A stretch of 64,000 bases of DNA from Strongylocentrotus purpuratus (GCF_000002235.5 NW_022145554.1:713501-777500); one strand, 5' to 3'; shown: positions 12,280-27,197, counted from the stretch's first letter. Made by a program: numbers and translations. Notes: generated from the letters alone by a model not told the origin.

Positions 12280-15200
12280 TTTCTCTCTCTCTCTCCATCT
12301 TTCTCTCTCTCTCTCTCTCTTTGCTTCATTGGGTTTTGTCTGTTTTACTTAATCAAGTTCATTTCAAACATCATGTAATAAAATCAAAGCTGAAATTACC
12401 ACTAAATTATCAATAGAAATATACGTATATTTTTCCAATTCAAAATAGGGTCTTCAGAGTAGATCTTTTTTTCATTTCGCTGAGTGACATTTTGGCATCC
12501 TTAATGAACAGACTACTTGCAGGCTGTTTTTCCTCCATTAAGCATCATGTGCATACATACATACTTGGCTCATGTTTGAAATGGGATTTTAGCGCCGGTA
12601 CTTCACTATTTGTTTTTAAAATGTAAGGACCTGTTCATGTTCATGTACTGTAAGTAGGGCACTATACCGCTTATCGAAAGCCTGCTACAAACATTCAATA
12701 CAGATGATCAAACACAGTGCAACTATTTTTAACATAATCCACATTCAGGAAATATATGTATGTGCACTCATGTTGCAGAAGAGGATTCTAAAGGGTGACA
12801 TAAGTACATGTGCAAGTGATCAGTGACATAGCATCGGAACAATCATTACACCTATAGAAGGGGTGGCGATGGTCTTACCAAGCCCTTATTACAATGGGAT
12901 TAATAATTGCAGAATCAATGAACCAATTTATTGATGGAAGAAAATTACTTCCAGGCAGTTTCTTTCAAAATTCTATTGCATGACCAGGGCCCGATTTCAC
13001 AAAAATTGTCACCAGTGACAAATTACAGTTTTTGTTATAAGCTAGTGAAATCCTTGCTTCTGATTGGTTATAAGCAGATTTTTGTCATTTGTCATTGAAA
13101 AAAGGCTTTGTGAAACTGGTCCCAGAACTCATCTTTATCTTGAAAGGCCATTACATGTACATGTCTGCAACTGATTGCTAGCTGGAATACTAATGGAAGA
13201 CTGATTAATCTTTCATTCAGTCCAAGGTCTTCATTTGGTTCAACAATATTAGTAGTCAACTAGTCATACACAGCAACACCAATGCAGCATCAAATCCTCA
13301 GAACAAAGTGCTTTGAAAAGAAAGGTCTACACAGGGAGGTCCACAAACAAAAATTTAGATATAAATAACAGAAATTAAACTTGGAATGGGTATGAACTGA
13401 TGTGTGTGAAGCAGAATAAATATGTACAAGTAGTACATAGTCCTTTGTTGTGTGCAGTTGCTATTTATTTTACATTTAACAAAATCTAGAGATAGGAATA
13501 GAACCACTGATTGCTGTATTCATGTTTGTAACCGTCATTCTGGCAACATGCAAGGCTGTTACAAGTACTCCACAATTGCCATAAAATCAGCATTTAGGAG
13601 CATGAATGCAAGTTCATTAGGAAAGACCTGTATGCTATTCCACCATGTAAATCTAGGAAGGGAGCCATTCAGATGGTTGGAAGAAAGCTGGAATGCATGG
13701 CATCATTGAGAGTACCTGGATTCCCCCTCCCCCTCCCTAGGCCTACCCCTTCCCCTCCCTTCCCTTGTCATAAGCATTAGAAGAGTCTTGAGAAAATTAT
13801 AATTCTATGTCTGTGTGGACTGGATTGACTACTGCCCTCTGAAATATTTCAGAAACGTTACATGGTCGAACAAATAGTTTTTTAGAAAATTGCAGATTTT
13901 TCTCAGGATCTTTCTCAGTTAGACCTTACATTACTATCGAGGACAACAAGTAAACTAATTCCATTTCATCTGTTTGGACTCTAGAGCAAGAAGGGCATTA
14001 ACTTTGTGTAACAGTATATGAGTTATAGCCCTTCTGGCTCCAAACAGACTATTTTACGATTAGTACTCATACATGCTCATGTTATGTACAAGCACATGTA
14101 GCAATCAGTGTGTTTGTTGTTGCCATTTTTCTCTTTGTACATACATGTATACATTGTACCTTTACTCACATACAAGTTTCCTGCATCATTTCCCCTGTAG
14201 AAAATTGTCCAGATCATCTATAAATGAATAATATTCTTAGGGCCTACTCATCGATCAGAGCCAAGGTGCTTTAATTAGCATGAATGAATATTTGCTACAA
14301 ATCTCCTGCCACATTCTGAACTTACACAAGAGAAAATCGGCCTACATATACCTCCTTGCTAGAAAGCAGGTTTGTAAGTACTATGACTAAGCTACAATTT
14401 TCCACCGACTAGCTTTGTAGGAATATTCATTCAGCATTTTCTTAGATTATTCCGGGCAAAAATAGTAAGCTTTTCAGTAAGATAGCTCAGGCATGAAATG
14501 CAAAATCTGATCAGCCACGGCTAAGAAAACAGCATACGGTACTCTGCATAAGGTGTGAAAAGAGAGATTTCTAAATGGATTAACCCTTTGGCTTTGGGAT
14601 GAATGTTCATATTATTACACATACATGCAAGTGATGCAACAATTCTTCATATAAATACTTTGTTTTAAGCTACTTTGTTTTCAGCTACTTTCAAAAAGAC
14701 TTTAATCAATGCCCCCCCCCCCACCAACTTTCTTTTAATGACACAAACGTACTTTAAAATACTCATTGTTTCCTTATGCTGCCCCCTTTTTTCACATTTT
14801 AAACCTTAAAAAGTACCCTACAATCTATTTTTGCTTTTTTGCTTTTGCTAACATCTACTTTTGTTAAATTATTATCTTATGTTGATTGTAAGTAATTTTC
14901 AGGGAATGTGCTGCCGCCCTCCCCCACACACCTTAATAGAACCCTCGATTTGCCCCCTGACTTTAATATACATGTATATGTTTATACCTGTGCAAGGTCT
15001 TTTTCCATAGAAATGTGCATACATATTTAAAATGTACCATAAGCACTGTCGAGTAGCTTTAAAATATACATACTTGTAAGAGAAAGTAATCAGAAAATTA
15101 ATAGCATGAGGAAAAAATGAAGATGAATCTAAGAAACTAGTTTCTTCTTCAAATCAGCCTTCAAACTTGATGTACCTTACTCTATATATGCAGATGGATT

Positions 15201-18200
15201 TGTATTCCTGCTTGCACTTCCTCTAACTAACTCTATAAAAAAAAACTCCAGACCTGGCAAAAAAAAGGATGGATTTCCGAACAACAGGTCCGTCATAATC
15301 ACCCCCTGCATCATTAGACGAAATGTCAATGGATCTTCAGGGAGCTTCGAGGTCTCTAGTCATGAATAAAACTGATCTGTATGCTAATCAAACCCAATGC
15401 ACTGCATCAATTCATTGCATTTCATTTCATAGGATGGGAGTGGACGGTGGGGGGCTGTTCAGACGCAGAGCAATTAGCAAAGGTTTCGAAAATCGATTTA
15501 TAAACCGTGGTCGGAAATTTGATTTGTTGTCCTTGTGTGAACCAATTGAGTCTTAGAAATGATTGAGATTCTCAACACGATAATCTGTACCAAAAAATGT
15601 TACATCCACAAACTTTACAAGTACCAGTAATTAATTAGTTTTCAAAAGTTCAGGTGCCAGGATATGTATAAAAGATCATTTCATTATCATATTAGATATT
15701 AGCAAAACAGGACCAAATATCATTTCATACCAACAATGCAAGATAGGAGAATACAAAATCCTTGTTTTCCTTAAAACTGAGGTTCATGGATATATAGCTT
15801 TTCTATACTAAGCATTTTCTTTTGCAAAATGACAATTTTGTGATTATAGTGATGGCTGATTCCAACTTTTCACAGCAAAAAACTTCGCAAATTGCAAAAG
15901 TTTCATAGTAGTATAACCTGTTATGAAACCTTACCTGCTCATAAAATTGCAAACATCACCTGTCTGTAAAAATGTCCTGGTTTTACGGTATTTATGTATT
16001 CATATGAATTCTTGGGGGAAAAAGTAGTAATGTAGAAAGACAATGTGAGATTTCGATTAAGATTCACATCTCACTTTGTCATCACTTCTTGCTCTTTTCT
16101 GAATATTAATGGGTCTATTTTTCCTCCACACGGAAGTGTTAATGGATGCCACAGAGGGTAATTGGTTGAAGCGGTACAGTTTCAAAGCATCACCAAGATT
16201 CGTGCTTTGTTCTTTAAAGAGAAGTTTTTTCTTCCCCTTTTTCTTCCTCTTGCATCTTCCGAATACAAGGAGGTGCTAACGCCACGAAGGAGGAGGAATA
16301 ATTGGTATGAATAACATGTATTCAACAGGATGGCTGCAGTACACTTTTACGGAATCATCAAGATTTATGCTTTGTTCTTAGAGAAGTTTGAGTGATCTGA
16401 ATCAAGTTCAAAAGTTGCTTGTTTTCGCCTTGTGTGTGAATTGGGCAATTATGCATTCTCCCGGTACGCGGAGGTGCTTATGCCACGAAGGAGGAAGAAT
16501 AATTGGTATGAATAACATGTATTCAACAGGATGGCTGCAGTACACTTTTACGGAATCATCAAGATTTATGCTTTGTTCTTAGAGAAGTTTAATTGATCTA
16601 AATCGAGTTCAAAAGTTGCTTGTTTTCGCCTTGTGTGTGAGTTGGGCAATTATGCATTCTCCCGGTACACAGAGGTGCTATTGCCACAAAGGAGGAAGAA
16701 TAATTGGTATGAATAATATGCATTCAAAAAGAGAGCTGCAGTACAGTTTCAAAGCATCACCAAGATTCATGCTTTATTCTAATAGAGAAGTTTAAGTGAT
16801 CTAAACTGAGTTCAAAAGTGGCTTCTTTTTCCCCTGTGTAAATGGGGCTATCTTGTATCTTCCTATTGCAAGGAGGTGTTAGATCCACGAAGGAGGAAGA
16901 ATAATTGGTATGACTAACATGCATTGAACAGGATGGCTGTAGACGTACACTTTCACAGAACCCCCAGGATTCATGCTTTTTTCCTACTATAGTTTACAAG
17001 TTAATGAAGATACTCCGAAAGGTCAACTGAGAAAATCTTCTTGAACAAAAAAAATCTGTTTAAAGGGTACATGAGAATGATTACTTCCATGATTTTAAAG
17101 TCATCTATCTTTATTACATGCACAATTAAAAGATACACAAGAGGTAGGATGCAGATTTCTTAGTTTTCATAGGGATCCAGATTGAAATTATTATACATAC
17201 ATTCATACCGGTATATAAATATTCTACATCTACATGTCATTGAAAGTATGCACTTTTAAGCAGTTATTTCATTTCCTGGAGTTTAAATGTCTGCCCCGTT
17301 GCTGAGATATTTGTCTGAAACTCCTTCAAAAGAACCAATTTTAATGGATTGTGCTCATTTCATACCACATAACATCATTTGATTTGGGCGCTGCTCTGTG
17401 GCGACCGTCACTGGTTATTTTGTTTGTCTTATATTTGTGTAAATTTGTCAATTTTGTGGATCATCTTCTTGTAATTTGTGGCTGTCTGAAAGCACAATGG
17501 CGTTTGCACATTCAAGGATAATCATAGTTGTTTTCATTGCGGTTCTGGTGATATCTGTGGAAATACGACCAGGACAAGCAATCGAGACCCGACCACACCC
17601 TACCAGTCTTGTGTACTCACGGGATGAGCTGCTAAAGTTACGGGACACTTCAGCGGAAACTCGACCGACCGGCTTTGACGACTTCCCGAAGGAATGTAAA
17701 CCACGGAAGAGAGGTAGGAAAGGGGGTGTCAGGTCACGTATCAGAAGAAGGGGCAACAAACCACCACTTCCTACAATCATCCTTGGTAATGTTCGCTCCT
17801 TACCGAATAAAATGACTGAACTCGAAACCTTATCTAAATACATGCACGAATACAGAGAGGCTTGTTTGATGTGTTTTACCGAAACCTGGCTTAATGAAAA
17901 TGTACCAGACAGTGCTGTTGAATTGCCTAACTTTTCGTTAATAAGAAGTGATAGAACGACTGCATCGGGAAAATCACGAGGTGGGGGACTGTGTATGTAT
18001 GTCAATAAGAGATGGTGCACAAACTGGTCAATTAAACATTCAGTGTGTCAGCCAGATATTGAATTACTAGCTGTCGGTCTTCGGCCATTTTACCTTCCCA
18101 GAGAATTTCCGCAAATTTTTGTAATCACTACATACATACATCCAAGAGCAGACATGGCCGTTGCTAGTGACGCTATTGCTGAGAAAGTAAACAATCTTCA

Positions 18201-21200
18201 GGCATTGTCACCAGACGCGCCAATCTTTATCGCAGGTGACTTCAATCAATGTCGACTAGATAACGTTATGCCTAATTTCGAACAATATATTAACATTCCT
18301 TCCAGAAACGACGCTTTTCTTGATCTTTGTTATGGAAACATCCCTCATGCATACACAAGTAAAGCATGTCATCAACTCGGGAATTCCGATCATCTGAATT
18401 TTCATCTTGTACCTACCTACAGACAGAAACTAAAGAAAGCGTCCCCAGTTTCTAGGCAACGATACGACTGGTCGGATGACGCATCAGAACGACTGCGAGC
18501 TTGTTTAGATTGCACTGACTGGGATGTCCTATTCAATTCCACGGACACGCTTGATGAGGCAACGGAGGTGATCAGCGCATACATCAACTTTTGTGTGGAC
18601 TTGAACATTCCGCGTAAAACGTCAAAGGTTTTTCAGAATAATAAACCATGGGTTTCAAAAGAACTGAGGGACTTGTTGAAAGCAAAAAACCGGGCACTTG
18701 TTGCCGGTGATAATTCAGAAGTAAGAAATCTACAGAAACAAATTAAACGACAGGTTATAGCATCAAAACAGTTGTATAAAGAGAAGATTGAAAGAGGCTT
18801 TCAGGAAAACAATCCTAAAGCTGCATGGAAGACCTTACAAGATGTTACAGGTTATAAAAGGAAGTCATCTGTTAATGAGTCTGTAGTGAATCAAACATTT
18901 GTTGATAGCCTAAATGATTTTTATTGTCGATTTGACCATAGTGATTTTGCAACGAAGAATGTTGAAACCATGCAAAACCTTAGAGAGAGCCTCACCCGGG
19001 ATTTTGAAGTAATTACGGTATCTGAACACGAAGTTAGAATGGTGCTAGGTGATGTTAATGTGAATAAAACCCCGGGCCCTGATCGTATTTGCAATAAGCT
19101 ATTAAAAACGTGCAAGGATCAATTGGCCAGTGTTTTTCAAAAGCTTTTCCAGCTTTCTATCGATCGAGGAACAATTCCTAAATTGTGGAAAATGTCAACT
19201 GTTGTACCACTTCCTAAAGTGAAAAACCCATCAGAAATGAATGACTATCGTCCTATAGCTCTAACATGTAGTATTATGAAATGTCTTGAGAAAATTGTAC
19301 TGAAACGTTTGCTGAATCAAGTCTCCCCCTTCTTAGATCCCATGCAATTTGCTTACAGGAAAAATAGGGGCGTAGAAGATGCAGTTTTGATACTCTTGCA
19401 CAAACTGTATTCCCACTTAGACACAATGAAAACGTACACGAGATCAGTTTTCATAGATTTCTCTAGCGCATTTAATACCTTGATACCACACCTGCTTACT
19501 AGGAAGTTGAGTAATTTAAATGTACACCCACAACTTATAATGACAATACAAGACTTTCTGTTGTGTAGATGTCAGCAGGTGAAAATAGGAAAGCTAATCT
19601 CATGTGTTCGTTCTATCAGTACTGGTGTACCTCAGGGATGCGTACTATCCCCGGTGCTCTTTTCCATTTACACCAATGATTTCGTGAGCACTGACGACAA
19701 TTGTTCTATGATTAAATATGCCGATGATACGGTGATTACAGGGTATATTTCAGATGATAATACTGAACGTTATTTTTCATTGATCCAACAGTTTGTTGAA
19801 TGGTGTGACAGGCACCACTTACAACTAAATGTAGCAAAAACGAAGGAGATCGTAATAGATTTTCGTAAGAGAACTGTAGTGAATCATGCACCCCTTTGTA
19901 TTCACGATTCCGTAGTCGAGCAGGTTAGCGAGTACAAATATCTTGGCACTACTATATCATGTAAATTGGATTGGTCAAAAAATGTCAACATTATCCAGAA
20001 GAAAGCAAATCAAAGGCTTTATTTCCTTAGACAACTTAAGAAACTCCACATAGATAATACACTTCTTGTTCTGTTCTATAAATCAATCATTCAGTCTATC
20101 TTGACATTCAATCTCATTTGTTACTTTCGTAATGGAACACGTGCTAGCAAAAGGAAAACAGAAAGAATAAGGAAAATTGCTCAGCGCATCACCGGTTTGG
20201 AATTGCCCAGTTTAGAAAGTATATATGTTGATCGTACATTGCTGAAGATTACTCGTATTATGAAAGACCCGTCACATCCTTTGTTCCATAATTATAATTT
20301 CAACCGTTCAGGAATTCGCCTCTGCGTTCCCCGCACTAGGCGGGAACGCTTTAGACGCTCATTTGTACCAGATTCAACTCACATGTTCAACAGTATGGTA
20401 AAACGAGGGCAATCAATGTAGACACTGTACCCTTTTTATTTTATTGATTTCCTCCATTCCTATACAAGTAGTCAGATCTTATTTTTAGATGAAACGCCAT
20501 TGATGTTATGTTGTTATTATGTTTTATAATCTGTTTAATTTTGTACATTTCCTTGTAACACAATTGTACCAGTGAACAATGAATTTCCATATTATGGACA
20601 ATAAATCAATTCAATTCAATTCAATTCAATTCATGCATTATTAGTAGATTTAGATATATAGTGAACTATATTAGAAGAAGACAAAAATGAGTGTATTATC
20701 AAATACACTACCGGTAATCTAACATTGAAAATTACTGTTCACGCCACTTCACAGAGTAGATTTTGAACCCTGTGAATACCTCACTAAAAGACTCTAGTAA
20801 AAGGAATCAATAATTTATTGATTGCGCTCATATCATATCACATGAAACATGCATGCACTAGCAGTAGATTATTAAAGATCTCGTGAGCTCTAGAAATCGG
20901 TGTATTAATGAATGCAGTCATCCAATATTAAAGCTTTATGTTTGAATAGTTTACAGATCTTGATCTTTTTGAATGCATGAATAAAAAAGTCTAGTGAGAG
21001 CCGATAGGCATACATCATTGATTTTGTTCAAACCCATAATACATGTACATGTATAATATCTAACAGGCATGAGGCGCATACTAATTCATACAGATCTAAC
21101 TCAGAACTACAGATCTAAAGCAGCAAAGAGACTTTACCTACAAGAGCACATACTTTTACTACTGAATCTTAATGATGAATAGTACCACTTGAAAAAAGAG

Positions 21201-23427
21201 GGTAGAGTATTAAACTGTGAATTGCTGTCCTATATTGAAACACAGACTGATTGTTTCTCTCGTGTGGGTTTCATATCAGTCTTACTCGTATAACAAATAA
21301 CGAGCGGGCAATGAATATTGATAAATAATCTCCCTCTATCTCAGCCACAGGCAGACAAGACTTCACTCTGGGAAATTAGACCGTGAGATTGCCGTTAGAG
21401 AAAGATTGGAGGGAGTGGGGTGGGGTGGGGTGGGGTGGGGTGAAACCTGGGCTATGATGGTTATAAAAATTAGATCATGAGATTGTCGTAAGAGAAAGAT
21501 AGCAGGGAATGGGATGGGGTAGGGGGGTTGAGTACTGAAGACAATTAATAATGAAACCTGGGCTATGATGGTTATACAAATTAGACTGTGAGATTGCCAT
21601 TAGAGAAAGATTGAAGGAAGTGGGGTAGGGTGAGGGGGGTGAGGGGGTGAGGGGGTGAGGGGGTGAGGGGGGTGAGGGGGTGATTACTGAAGGCTATAAA
21701 TTATGAAACCTGGGCTATGATGGTTATAAAAATTAGACCGTGAGATTGCCGTTAGAGAAAGATTGAAGGAAGTGGGGTAGGGTGAGGGGGTGAGGGGGTG
21801 AGGGGGTGAGGGGGTGAGGGGGTGAGGGGGGTGAGGGGGTGATTACTGAAGGCTATAAATTATGAAACCTGGGCTATGATTGGTATAGAAATTAGACTGT
21901 GAGATTGCCGTTAGAGAAAGATTGGAGGGAGTGGGATGGGGTAGGGGGGGGGGTGAATACCGAGGACAATAAATTATGAAACCTGGGCTATGATGGTTAT
22001 ATAAAATAGACTGTGATATTGCCCAGGTATAAAGAAAGAGGGAGGGAAGAGGTAGGTGGGTTCAACTGCTGTGAACGATAAGCAATTTAGAATTTGTAAT
22101 CAGTATGATTATGGAGATAATAAAACTGTGAGATTGTCGTAGAAAGCGATTGGAGGGAGAGGAGGGGGGTAGAGGGAGGTAAATACTGGATATTGATGAA
22201 ACATGAGTCGAAATTAGACTGACATTTATTTCCCTAGTTGGAAATGCTCCATTGTTCAATATACCCTGAGTGATGTTGTATTTCACTGAGGTCGCAGGAA
22301 GAGAGTGAAATATAACGGCACGAGGGGAATGTGGTTTTAGTGGTGAATATATTTTATTTTGAACACAAAAATGCATGCAATATTTGTTAAATTATAAAGT
22401 AGAGGGTATTAGGGATCTAATAGCTTGCTCATTTGGAGCCGCGCCCTGTTGTGTACTTTTATTGTCTGTTTGGTGCCAGAAGGGTGTTAACTCGTATCCC
22501 CTGACTCTGAACAGACAAGATGATTTTTTTTTAATCACAAAACCAAAATGGTATACCAAGAGATTTGACTTCAGTTATTTTGTCATATATATGTACATAG
22601 AAGAATTCAGAGCACTGAGGATACTGTACAAATGTCAATGATGTGTAATGAATTCAATCAAATTCACTTTAACTCTTGTGGATTTACAACCTCTCACACA
22701 AAATATCTGCCCTCGTTTCTCTCCCTCCACCATCTCGAAACGATTCCACGACTCAGACGGTTCTACGAAAACTAGATTAGGAATGATTGGCGATGGGTAT
22801 TCAACTAGGTATGATACAATGGATCGCGATATATATCAATACGGGCTGTTACACATTAGGTGAAAATGCACACAACCTAAGCCATTCACTTTTCAGAAAA
22901 TAGGATCACGACAACGAGACAGGGCATCTTTGAAGGATGGATATAGACGGCTGGGGGATACAATCTCGTGGCGCGCCGAGGCATCTCGCCAGGCACTGTC
23001 TCTAATAATGAATAATGATGCAAAGGGTTTTCTTTTTTTACCTCGTACTGAACTCTGCATTTAGTAACACGCTCTCCCTTCCTGTTTAAATGTCATCGGT
23101 GTTGTGTCCAGTAACTCCAGTTGCACTTCAGATTGCATGCATTGGCTCGATCTCGCAGGCTCTCCTTTTTTCCTTTTCATATTCTTCCTCTCTTAAAACT
23201 TTCCTATTTTCTTTCTTGCTATCTACTTTAGACCCTATATTCTTCTTACTTCCCATATGTACTCTACATGTAATTGGAAGCTGATGTTTCCTGAATTTAC
23301 TCAATTGATTTCTTCTTTTTCTCCCTTCATTTTCTCACACCTTTCAACCTCTTCATTGCTTTTTGTACACACAATCTCTTCTCCTATTTCCAATATTTTC
23401 AGCGCACATCTTTTTCTCTTTAGACCT

Positions 23428-23460
<33 letters not shown>

Positions 23461-23462
23461 AT

Positions 23463-23500
<38 letters not shown>

Positions 23501-23681
23501 CATTGTCTATATTTCCTCCATCCCTGTTCTTACCCTCTACCCCTCCCCCTTTCCTCTATCATTCTCTCCTATACTCTTTTCTAAACCATCTCTCTCTCTC
23601 GCTCTTTATCTCTCTATCTACATGTATCTTTCTATCTTTGTCGGCCTGCATGTCTGTCTATATCTGCCTTTATCTCTATGT

Positions 23682-23719
<38 letters not shown>

Positions 23720-26700
23720 TCCATCTTTCCCTTCCTCTCTCTCTCTTTTCCTCCCTTTCACTCTCCATACCTCTCTAGTTTTTCCTTTTTTACCATTTGT
23801 CTATAGATCTCTACCAAAGGCAACACAGAGAGGTCATATCAGTCTATTCAGGCTTGATGAAAACTAGAATGCATTTCCCTCTCATCTCAAATCTGGGCCA
23901 GTCGATTAGATTAGTAAATGCTCTAATAAGATAAATATGTACTTCAATGATGACGGACAATACCTTCCATATTCCCAGAGCACTTACCAATTAGCGGCTT
24001 GTGCATTCTTATGCAAGCTTCTTTCAACACACTACTGAAAATGTTAACACGTACTAGTCTGCTAGCACACACTCTAATTGACACTTTACTACAATTCCTA
24101 AAGCCTTGAGCAGAGCCTAGATATATCAGTCCCAGGCTGTGTCAGAGCCCATTGTAGTCTCTTATTGCAGACACTACTAAGCTCACCGACGGACGAGGAT
24201 TTGTGCCTCCAAACTCAACATGAATTACCTAGTCCGTGCACATTCCCGCAATGAATACAATGTACACTTGCTCGTTAGGCAGCAGAATCAACATTGTGTA
24301 CGTGACATTTTCAAGTTCGATGTAGAACATGGAGAAATTTTGCCAATGCATGTGTTTTGTCTGACAATTAATCACATCTTTATTGTACCGTATGCATCTA
24401 ATTCAGATAAACTTCAACGATAAATAATAATAATAATAATACATAACATTTATTAGGCGCTTAATACTGATGTTTCTAAGCGCACAGTGTTCTGATTAAG
24501 AGAAGACTATAACCCGTAGAATTAAATTAGAAGAAAAAGCAAAAATACAAAAGTAACATAGATAAGGTAAAAAAAAAATTAAAAAAAAAGTGGCAATCAA
24601 CTAAATAAAGACAAATATGGTGCGCACCTCCATTGACCGACGCACAACTGCAATTTACAATTTGAAAAGATAGGTTTTGAGTAGAGATTTGAATTGAGAT
24701 ACAGAGGGGGCGCAGTGAATAAAGGCGGGCAGTTTGTTCCAGAGAGCGGGGGCAATAACTGAAAAGGCGCGGTCACCATACCGGGTGTTAGTGCGGGGTC
24801 CAGGTGTTAACAGTAATGTGGAAGATGAACGAAGTGTTCGTGACGACGTACGGGAACGTAAGGATATGAGATCGGAAAGGTAAGAGGGGGCTAAGCCATT
24901 GATAGCTTTGTAGCACAGGAGAAGAATTTTGAAGGATATGCGGTGGTGAATTTTAAGCCAATGTAGTGAGTTCAATATTGGAGTTATGTGCTCTGATTTA
25001 CGCGAGAGAGTCACAAGCCGAGCAGCGCTATTCTGTACCCTTTGAAGTGGGACTAGATGTGACTGAGGGAGGCCAGAAAGAGAAGAATTACAGTAATCGA
25101 TATGGGTCGAGACAAAAGCATGGACTAATTTTGAAGTTGTGGGTCGGTCAAGTAGCCTCCTGATTCTACTGATCTTATATATACCAAAGGAAGCAGACTT
25201 ACAAATATTACTAATGTGTTGTTTGAAAGTAAGATTGCTGTCAATATTTAAACCAAGGTCACGCACAGAAGCACAACAACTGAGAGAGCCATCACTCATA
25301 ACAAGATCAGGAAAGGGGTCTGAGTTCCGAAATTTAGAAGTAATATGAATCATTTCAGATTTTGAATCATTAAGGCAGAGACAGTTTTGAAAAGACCAGG
25401 TTTTGATTTCATTGAGGCAACTGGTGAGTTTGTTCGCGGCTACTGTCCTGCTGTTTGGGTGAAGAGTTACATAAATCTGGGTGTCGTCTGCATACATAGT
25501 GTGTTGAATGTTCTGATGAAGGTTAATAACATTTGAGAGAGGGCTGGTGTAAAGAATAAACAGGAGGGGGCCGACCACGGAACCCTGAGGAACGCCGCAG
25601 ATGAGGGGAAATGATTCCGAGTTGGTGTCATTGATGATCACCTTCTGAGTTCGGTGCATGAGATAGGAGCGAATCCACTGAAGTACGGTGCCGGTGATGG
25701 AGAAGTCGTTCTCTAAGCGATGGAGTAACAGGTCGTGGTTGATAGTGTCAAATGCGGCAGTGTAATCAAGCAAGATGAGGACAGCTTCATTACCCTTATC
25801 TACAGCTAGAAGTAGGTCATTTAGGACCTTGACAGTTGCAGTCTCAGTAGAATGATGATTCCGATAGGCAGATTGGTGGATTGGAAACAAACCGAGATTG
25901 TCAATGTGGGCTTTCAGCTGTAGTGACACAATACGTTCCAAAACCTTCCCAAGGAATGGCAGGTTTGCGATGGGCCTGTAGTTCTTAAGTCCATTCGTGT
26001 CGAGACTCGGCTTCTTTAGGAGGGGAAGAAGCAGAGAAGTCTTAAAAGACTCTGGAACTATTCCGGATGATAACGAGAGATTGAACAGTTTGGTTATGTG
26101 AGGAAGGAGTTCATCGAGGACTTCCTTTAGAAGCCAAGTAGGAATCGGATCTAGCTTACAGTGTTTAGAAGGAAGTGAAGTGATGAGCTTCCTGACTTGT
26201 GAGAGGGATACAAGGCAGAAATCAGAGAGTTCATGACGAGGGCCTGGAGCAAAAGATCTTGAAGCTGGTGCTGGTACTACATTAGGGAAAGAGGATACAA
26301 CTTTGGCGACTTTTTCCCTGAAGAATGTAGCAAATCTGTTGGCGAGTTCACTATCAGAAGAATGATCTGGAAGAGGTGAAGATTGAGTGGGCGTTGAGAG
26401 TGTCTTCACAAGACGAAACAGTTCTTTGTGATCAAACTTTTTTCCTTAAATGGTCACATTCTTAAAAAAATAAGCATTACCTCTCTCTCTCTCTTTCCCT
26501 TCCTCTTTCTTCTCTCTATCATACCTTTTTGGTTCTTTATTTTCAGCAAGAGCTAAAAAATAAATCTGCACTTCTTTAAAATAATAATACCCAAACTATT
26601 ACTATTTCTAGGTAGACGTTTTCATTAAAATGACATTTCATATTTTGCATTTGCCTTTATAATACATGTCTGTGTTTTGCGCTGTATAAGTTAATGCACT

Positions 26701-27164
26701 TAACTAGCATAAACAGTACAGTCGGATGCCCCATCTGGGTGGGGTATTTTTTATTAGAATATTTTAAAAACATGGGGAAATGCATATTTTGTGCTAAATA
26801 ATTAACTTTGATTCATAAAAAATAAATCACTGCATGTACATTAGCTACCAAAACAGTGATGCATTTTACTGTTCTCAGATATTTTTAACACCTAGAAATA
26901 TCAAAGTGTGTAGGAAATCAAAATTCTGTGATATAATCAGCTAAACAAGTGCTCTCAAATTGTCAATGTAGTGCTTTATAATTGAGTTCTTTCATAATGG
27001 CTAGATCTGGAAAACATCCAATTAGGCCTTTTTTTTTCCTTCCATATCATGGCATATTCGACTTGACAAGACAACTGTCAATGCTATTCCATCCAGGTAA
27101 AAAAAATTATATCTAAAAATACCAGTAACCACAAAAATCATGCTTGATTGCTTCTTTGTTCACA

Positions 27165-27197
<33 letters not shown>

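Noticed and set aside
13452..13709. 85-codon plus-strand frame as a possible host exon
   Set aside because: No recognisable domain, and no convincing splice acceptor/donor pair that would link it to another exon.
16130..16990. CRISPR-like array
   Set aside because: The 200-bp units are contiguous tandem repeats, not short repeats with unique spacers, and the sequence is eukaryotic.
17448..18020. 190-codon minus-strand frame
   Set aside because: Antisense shadow of the LINE ORF.
23257..23867. 173-codon plus-strand frame
   Set aside because: Low-complexity CT repeat; no splice or promoter context.
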